A stretch of DNA of 44,779 nt from Nitrososphaeraceae archaeon (lineage in GTDB: Archaea; Thermoproteota; Nitrososphaeria; Nitrososphaerales; Nitrososphaeraceae). Below are positions 40,449-44,779 of this stretch, in pieces. Numbering within the stretch: position 1 is the first letter of the stretch; every line of letters starts with the position of its first letter. Where the stretch lies: the NCBI GenBank assembly GCA_022545895.1, contig JAKEIK010000009.1, positions 1 through 44,779 of the forward strand, given 5' to 3'. Made by a program: the position numbers and the translations under genes. Below the pieces are notes generated by a model that worked only from the letters and a program-made list of their open reading frames with translations, was not told where the DNA came from and searched no databases.

Positions 40449-41843
40449 TTATTCAACAAGGAGCCTACTTGATATGTCCTTCACTACCACAGATTTAATG
40501 TTTACAAATTCCTTGATACCAAATTCTGATAACTCTCTCCCTATTCCAGAATTCTTGATACCGCCAAAGGGCATCCTTGGGTCGGATCTAACCATTTCAT
40601 TCACAGAAACGATGCCGCTTTGAATTCTTTTGGCAAGCCTTACTCCCTTCTCGATATTGTTTGTCCATATGCTTGCTCCTAGACCAAATTCAGAGTTATT
40701 GGCTTCTGTTATCGCTTCCTCTTCATTTTCAACAACTAAGATAGGAGCTACAGGTCCAAATACTTCCTCTTTCAGCACCCTCATATCATGATTTACTTTG
40801 GAAATCACTGTAGGTTCAAAAAAGAAACCTTTACTTTCGATTCGTCTTCCACCTAACAGAATTTCTGCTCCATGACTTCTTGCCTCCTGTACCTGTTCAT
40901 CAATGGTAGTCCTTTGATTTTCTCTTACCAGTGGACCCACAGTTGTTCTATAATCCATCGGATCTCCTACTACTTCCGCTTTTGTCTCTTCAACAAAAAG
41001 GTCGGTGAATTTCTTGACAACCTCCTTTACAACTATGAATCGTTTCGCTGAAATGCAGCTCTGACCGGTGTTCAGTAGTCTGGACTGAGCTGCCATATGT
41101 GCAGTCTGATTTAGATCTGCATCTTCCAGGACAATAAATGGGTCACTGCCTCCAAGCTCCAGAACAAACTTCTTCAAGCCCCTGGTTGCAAGTTCTCCAA
41201 CCCTTTTCCCTGTGCTTACACTTCCTGTAACAGAAACCGCATCAATGTCAGATTGGACGAGGGATTCTCCGGTTCGATAATCACCCAAAACGACTTGAAA
41301 AACATTTTCAGGAAAACCTGCATCCCTGAAAGCTTGTGCTATTTCAAGGGAGCTTCCTAAGCAGACACTGGAGTGTTTCAATATTGCAACGTTACCTGCA
41401 GTAACTACAGGGGCTGCAAATCTCATGACCTGCCAAAATGGAAAATTCCATGGCATAATACACGCTATTACTCCAAGAGGTTCAAAGGATACAAAGCTCT
41501 TACGAAACTCCGTAGGGACCAACTCATCTCTTAGAAAGGGTTCAGCATGTTCTGAATAATAGTCACATACCCAAGCACACTTTTCAATCTCTGCTATTGA
41601 TTGCCTCAGAGGTTTTCCCATCTCTTCGGTGATTATCTTGGCATATTGTTCCTTATTTTTTCTCATTATCCTTCCAAGACTTCGCGTGTATGTTGCTCTC
41701 TCAGAAAGATCTATGTTTTTCCATTTACCGAACGCTCCTCTCGCATCTTGAGTTACGCGTTTAATCGCTTCAGTGTCCATAATATCATAAGATCTAATGG
41801 TTTCGGCAGTTGCGGGATTAATAGTTTCAATTTGATCTTTCAT
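40449..41843 (-). CDS. NAD(P)-dependent aldehyde dehydrogenase, succinate-semialdehyde dehydrogenase-like
   Basis: MPWNFPFWQ, VTGSVSTGKRVGE, LELGGSDPFIVLEDAD, NTGQSCISAKRFIV. Confidence 0.95.
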   Translation of the reverse strand: MKDQIETINPATAETIRSYDIMDTEAIKRVTQDARGAFGKWKNIDLSERATYTRSLGRIMRKNKEQYAKIITEEMGKPLRQSIAEIEKCAWVCDYYSEHAEPFLRDELVPTEFRKSFVSFEPLGVIACIMPWNFPFWQVMRFAAPVVTAGNVAILKHSSVCLGSSLEIAQAFRDAGFPENVFQVVLGDYRTGESLVQSDIDAVSVTGSVSTGKRVGELATRGLKKFVLELGGSDPFIVLEDADLNQTAHMAAQSRLLNTGQSCISAKRFIVVKEVVKKFTDLFVEETKAEVVGDPMDYRTTVGPLVRENQRTTIDEQVQEARSHGAEILLGGRRIESKGFFFEPTVISKVNHDMRVLKEEVFGPVAPILVVENEEEAITEANNSEFGLGASIWTNNIEKGVRLAKRIQSGIVSVNEMVRSDPRMPFGGIKNSGIGRELSEFGIKEFVNIKSVVVKDISSRLLVE

Positions 41844-42432
41844 CTTAATTTCATATCATTTTAGCCCTATTTTTGTCCTTTCTTTTTGGATTTACGAGTC
41901 CTTTACGAATAAATATAATTATGATGCTTAAATCGCTACTATGCAAGACAAAAATATCTGGAAGCTACTTACAGGATAGTAATAGTTTGTTTGTCCCGCA
42001 ATTAATGACTTCGTAAGGGGTTTAGGGTCGGAAATAATCAGCATCAACTACAATAGACATAAGAGCACTTTTTATGGCACCTGTCAAATCGTCCAGTCAA
42101 TATTATATAACAACATGAACCGCTATAATGCCCTTTGATCTCAGGGATTGACTCGATTCCCCCATCCCATTTTTGACTTGATATGCCCATCTCGTTTAGC
42201 AATTTCATTTTCTGCGGTTGAGAAAATAACATGGTTGGACAAATACAAGTATCTATAGCCACCTCTAATAGGTCGATTTGGAGATTTGCTCGTAGATCTT
42301 ACATATAATGATGTTAAAAAAAGGTAGATAGAAAAAAGATATTAATGAATAAAGATGAAGAAACCAACCTTTTCTAATGGTCCGTAACCAATAAGAAAAA
42401 GAGTTGCCCCATCTCATCGTCATTAATTCTTT

Positions 42433-43101
42433 CTATTTGACTATGACTTTTCCTACCATTGAAGGATGTATACTGCAGAAATATTCATACGTTCCAGGAT
42501 TTTCGAATTTATGAGTAAAAGACTGTGCTTCGCCTAAGGTGCCTGAATCAAATTCCTGGCCAATGGATGGTCCCTCATCACTTCCAGATGTTACGGTATG
42601 GATATCATTATCACTATTTGTCCAAGTAACGGAATCCCCTGCGTCGATATTAATTGGATTTGGATTAAATGATTTGCCGCTCTTTATACCTACTATGGAT
42701 ACATTTTGGATCCCCGGTGCAGATGCTGTGCTATCATCAGATGATGACAAGGATGCTTGAGAATTATCACTGCTTGAACTAACTTGCGGAGCAATATTTG
42801 ATGAAGATGTAGTAGTAGTTTCCTTTCCATTCTGTTCTTTTTCCTTATTTTGGTCCTTGCCGTGGTTGGTGCTGTCGTCCTTGGGATTGTCATTGTTATT
42901 ATCTGTATTCGTGCTAGATACAGTATCGCCAAAAACTGAGTCTGACGCAGCATATGCGTTCGAGACGAGTCGAAGTGTATTTCCAAATATAGAAAGTGTG
43001 GGGTAAGATAACAATAGTCCCGTACCACTAATCCCTACAGCAACGAGAGCGACAACAAGTACTGATCGTCCGATCAATTCTTTTTTCGTAGTTTCTTTCA
43101 T
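42433..43101 (-). CDS. plastocyanin-like cupredoxin with N-terminal membrane anchor
   Basis: TM, Ser/Asn-rich linker, DSVTWTNSDNDIHTVTSG and YEYFCSIHPSMVGKVIVK copper ligands. Confidence 0.95.
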   Translation of the reverse strand: MKETTKKELIGRSVLVVALVAVGISGTGLLLSYPTLSIFGNTLRLVSNAYAASDSVFGDTVSSTNTDNNNDNPKDDSTNHGKDQNKEKEQNGKETTTTSSSNIAPQVSSSSDNSQASLSSSDDSTASAPGIQNVSIVGIKSGKSFNPNPINIDAGDSVTWTNSDNDIHTVTSGSDEGPSIGQEFDSGTLGEAQSFTHKFENPGTYEYFCSIHPSMVGKVIVK

Positions 43102-43427
43102 AGCAATCTGAACCGTTAAATAATCACAATTTATACTCGGAGGTAATGTATCTTAGACTAAGAATTGAAAACTGACAACACCTAAGTGAGAAACACGCGA
43201 ACTCAAATGAAAAATGTCGTAGTCAAACAGAAGCAAAGGCGTAAAAGTTAGACTGACACATCCAAAAAATTAAAACAGAACAAATGATCTGTTGACTAAC
43301 TTGGCAGAAGATCGATCGTTGAACATTAGTTGCACGTTCCGTACCTCCACTGGCCTTTGAGCTCGTCTGTTCCCTCGCCGCGTCCCCAATTCCTCATCGA
43401 TTGTCCCCATATGAACCCGGGAAGAAC

Positions 43428-43655
43428 CTAAGGCTTAGGAGTCTGCAAGGCACTCATCCGAATTAGTTCTTCTTTCCTCCTAAAATATGCCCATTTTTTC
43501 AAGATATATCTAATTTGATGTGAAATAGTCGGTTGGGTCAGTAGACTATGATTGTAACCTATTTTAGCATATTTTTCGAGTAGCATAAAATCCTCCAACG
43601 AGATCTTGGTTGATACAACTTTCTCGAGTTTCTCACCAGTCTCTTTCCTCGGCAT
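43428..43655 (-). CDS. small putative DNA-binding protein (RHH-like)
   Basis: KVVSTKISLEDFMLLEKYAKIG...LTQPTISHQIRYILKKWAYFRR. Confidence 0.55.
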   Translation of the reverse strand: MPRKETGEKLEKVVSTKISLEDFMLLEKYAKIGYNHSLLTQPTISHQIRYILKKWAYFRRKEELIRMSALQTPKP

Positions 43656-44197
43656 ATATCTATAATTACATAATTGCATCTATTATATTTTTATTTTTTG
43701 ATATGCCACAGTATTGGTCGTTTAGTTGCACTTAGGGTCATTTGAGATATCCCTGTTTGAAAAATATAAGACAACTCCAATTTTAATGCGAAAAACGATA
43801 ATTTTTTTGGAGTCACTTGGATTGACCGCCTCTATCACACGTCATAGAAAGATTTAATTTACCTCAAAAACTAATAAGACGTAAATCTTCCCAATTTGGT
43901 GTGAGACGGTCTATTTCTATGAAATTCGTGAAAATTATACGAGGAGAAAGGCGTTGTTATTCGGAACGGAGAGAAGCGATCGTATCCCATACTCCTTGGG
44001 GCAAACATAACTCCAACTCCTTCTCAGTTCACCACTTAGGCAAAGAGGCCATGACCTCTAGTAATACTCGATGCCGTGTGGATGGCTGATTGGGGAAATC
44101 GCTGTGGATAGTATGCATCTTCACAGTCGTATGTAACTAAACCAATAAATCACATTCTTTACCCACTCGTCGTGTCCTAATAAGGACTCCAGTACAG

Positions 44198-44437
44198 TCA
44201 ACTATAGTTTGCCCGTTTACTTTTTCTTCGACCCGATTTCTGACGGTCTGTCAATGGAGTATTATTGAATACTTCTGCTGCTTCGTCTTCATCCAATTTC
44301 GGCTCTTTAATTATAAGAACTGCTGCTTCTAATCCACAAGTTTTGCAAGTCACAAGGAAATCAATATTTGCTTTTCTGACTATCTGGGCGTTACCCTTTT
44401 TCTTAGTTCCACAATGAATACAGAATTTTTCAGCCAT
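44198..44437 (-). CDS. zinc-ribbon small protein
   Basis: FCIHCGTKKKG...VTCKTCGLEAAV. Confidence 0.7.
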   Translation of the reverse strand: MAEKFCIHCGTKKKGNAQIVRKANIDFLVTCKTCGLEAAVLIIKEPKLDEDEAAEVFNNTPLTDRQKSGRRKSKRANYS

Positions 44438-44555
44438 GGTTTAGTTTTCTCTCTTCGAGGTATGACTATACTTGATAGATTTTATCTAAGGTCACAAAAT
44501 AAAGATCCTCGGTTGGTTACATCCCAGCCAGGGAAAATGGATCCTAGAACTCATT

Positions 44556-44779
44556 CTATCTTATCTTCGACCTTTTGATCTTTTCTTGTAGTAACATACA
44601 GCCTTGAATTAAAGTTTCAGGTCTGGGAGGACAACCAGGCACATACACATCGACCGGTACAATTCCATCTATACCGGGAAGCACATTATAAGAGTCTATA
44701 TAAAGGCCACCTGTTATTGCACAGGCCCCCATGGCTATAACGTATTTGGGTTCTGGCATCTGATCGTACACCATCCTAA
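44556..44779 (-). CDS. nuoB: NADH-quinone oxidoreductase subunit B (NuoB), partial at window edge
   Basis: [19 protein letters not shown]...[29 protein letters not shown]-terminus outside the window. Confidence 0.95.
   Translation of the reverse strand, partial: RMVYDQMPEPKYVIAMGACAITGGLYIDSYNVLPGIDGIVPVDVYVPGCPPRPETLIQGCMLLQEKIKRSKIR

Noticed and set aside
40176-40472. 98-aa plus-strand ORF
   Set aside because: Overlaps the aldehyde dehydrogenase 3' end; composition non-coding-like
1-44779. CRISPR arrays, transposases, integrases
   Set aside because: No regularly spaced long repeats and no recognisable transposase or integrase motifs

Overview
AT-rich archaeal chromosome segment. Gene content (single-protein TFB, small zinc-finger proteins, DUF6659-like proteins, secreted cupredoxin, NuoB-type complex I gene) points to an ammonia-oxidizing Thaumarchaeon/Nitrososphaeria, possibly Nitrosocosmicus-like; the taxon is inferred from content, not from a search. 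Recognisable genes: tfb, a prohibitin/SPFH protein, a SAM methyltransferase, a dual-specificity phosphatase, an RHH regulator, a response-regulator receiver protein, an HflX GTPase, UspA, an MFS (DHA2-type) transporter, an ATP-dependent DNA ligase divergent from a PolX-PHP polymerase, an alpha/beta hydrolase, two DUF1059 proteins, a CopC-CopD-beta-propeller fusion inside a run of secreted proteins, an NHL-repeat protein, two DUF6659-like paralogues around an Lrp ligand-binding-domain protein, an aldehyde dehydrogenase, a cupredoxin, and a partial nuoB at the right edge. No tRNA, rRNA, CRISPR array or intact mobile element was recognised. Most interesting signals: (1) four TGTG cores at exactly 10-bp spacing upstream of the RHH gene; (2) a 10-bp direct repeat CGTCGAATAT in the 67-bp divergent promoter of the CopC-CopD-propeller gene; (3) the fusion protein and its secreted neighbours; (4) several microproteins under 60 aa absent from the ORF track (two single zinc fingers, a Cys-rich 40-aa peptide ahead of hflX, a 57-aa peptide with a strong SD); (5) likely gene remnants (gamma-carbonic-anhydrase-like, ABM-like).
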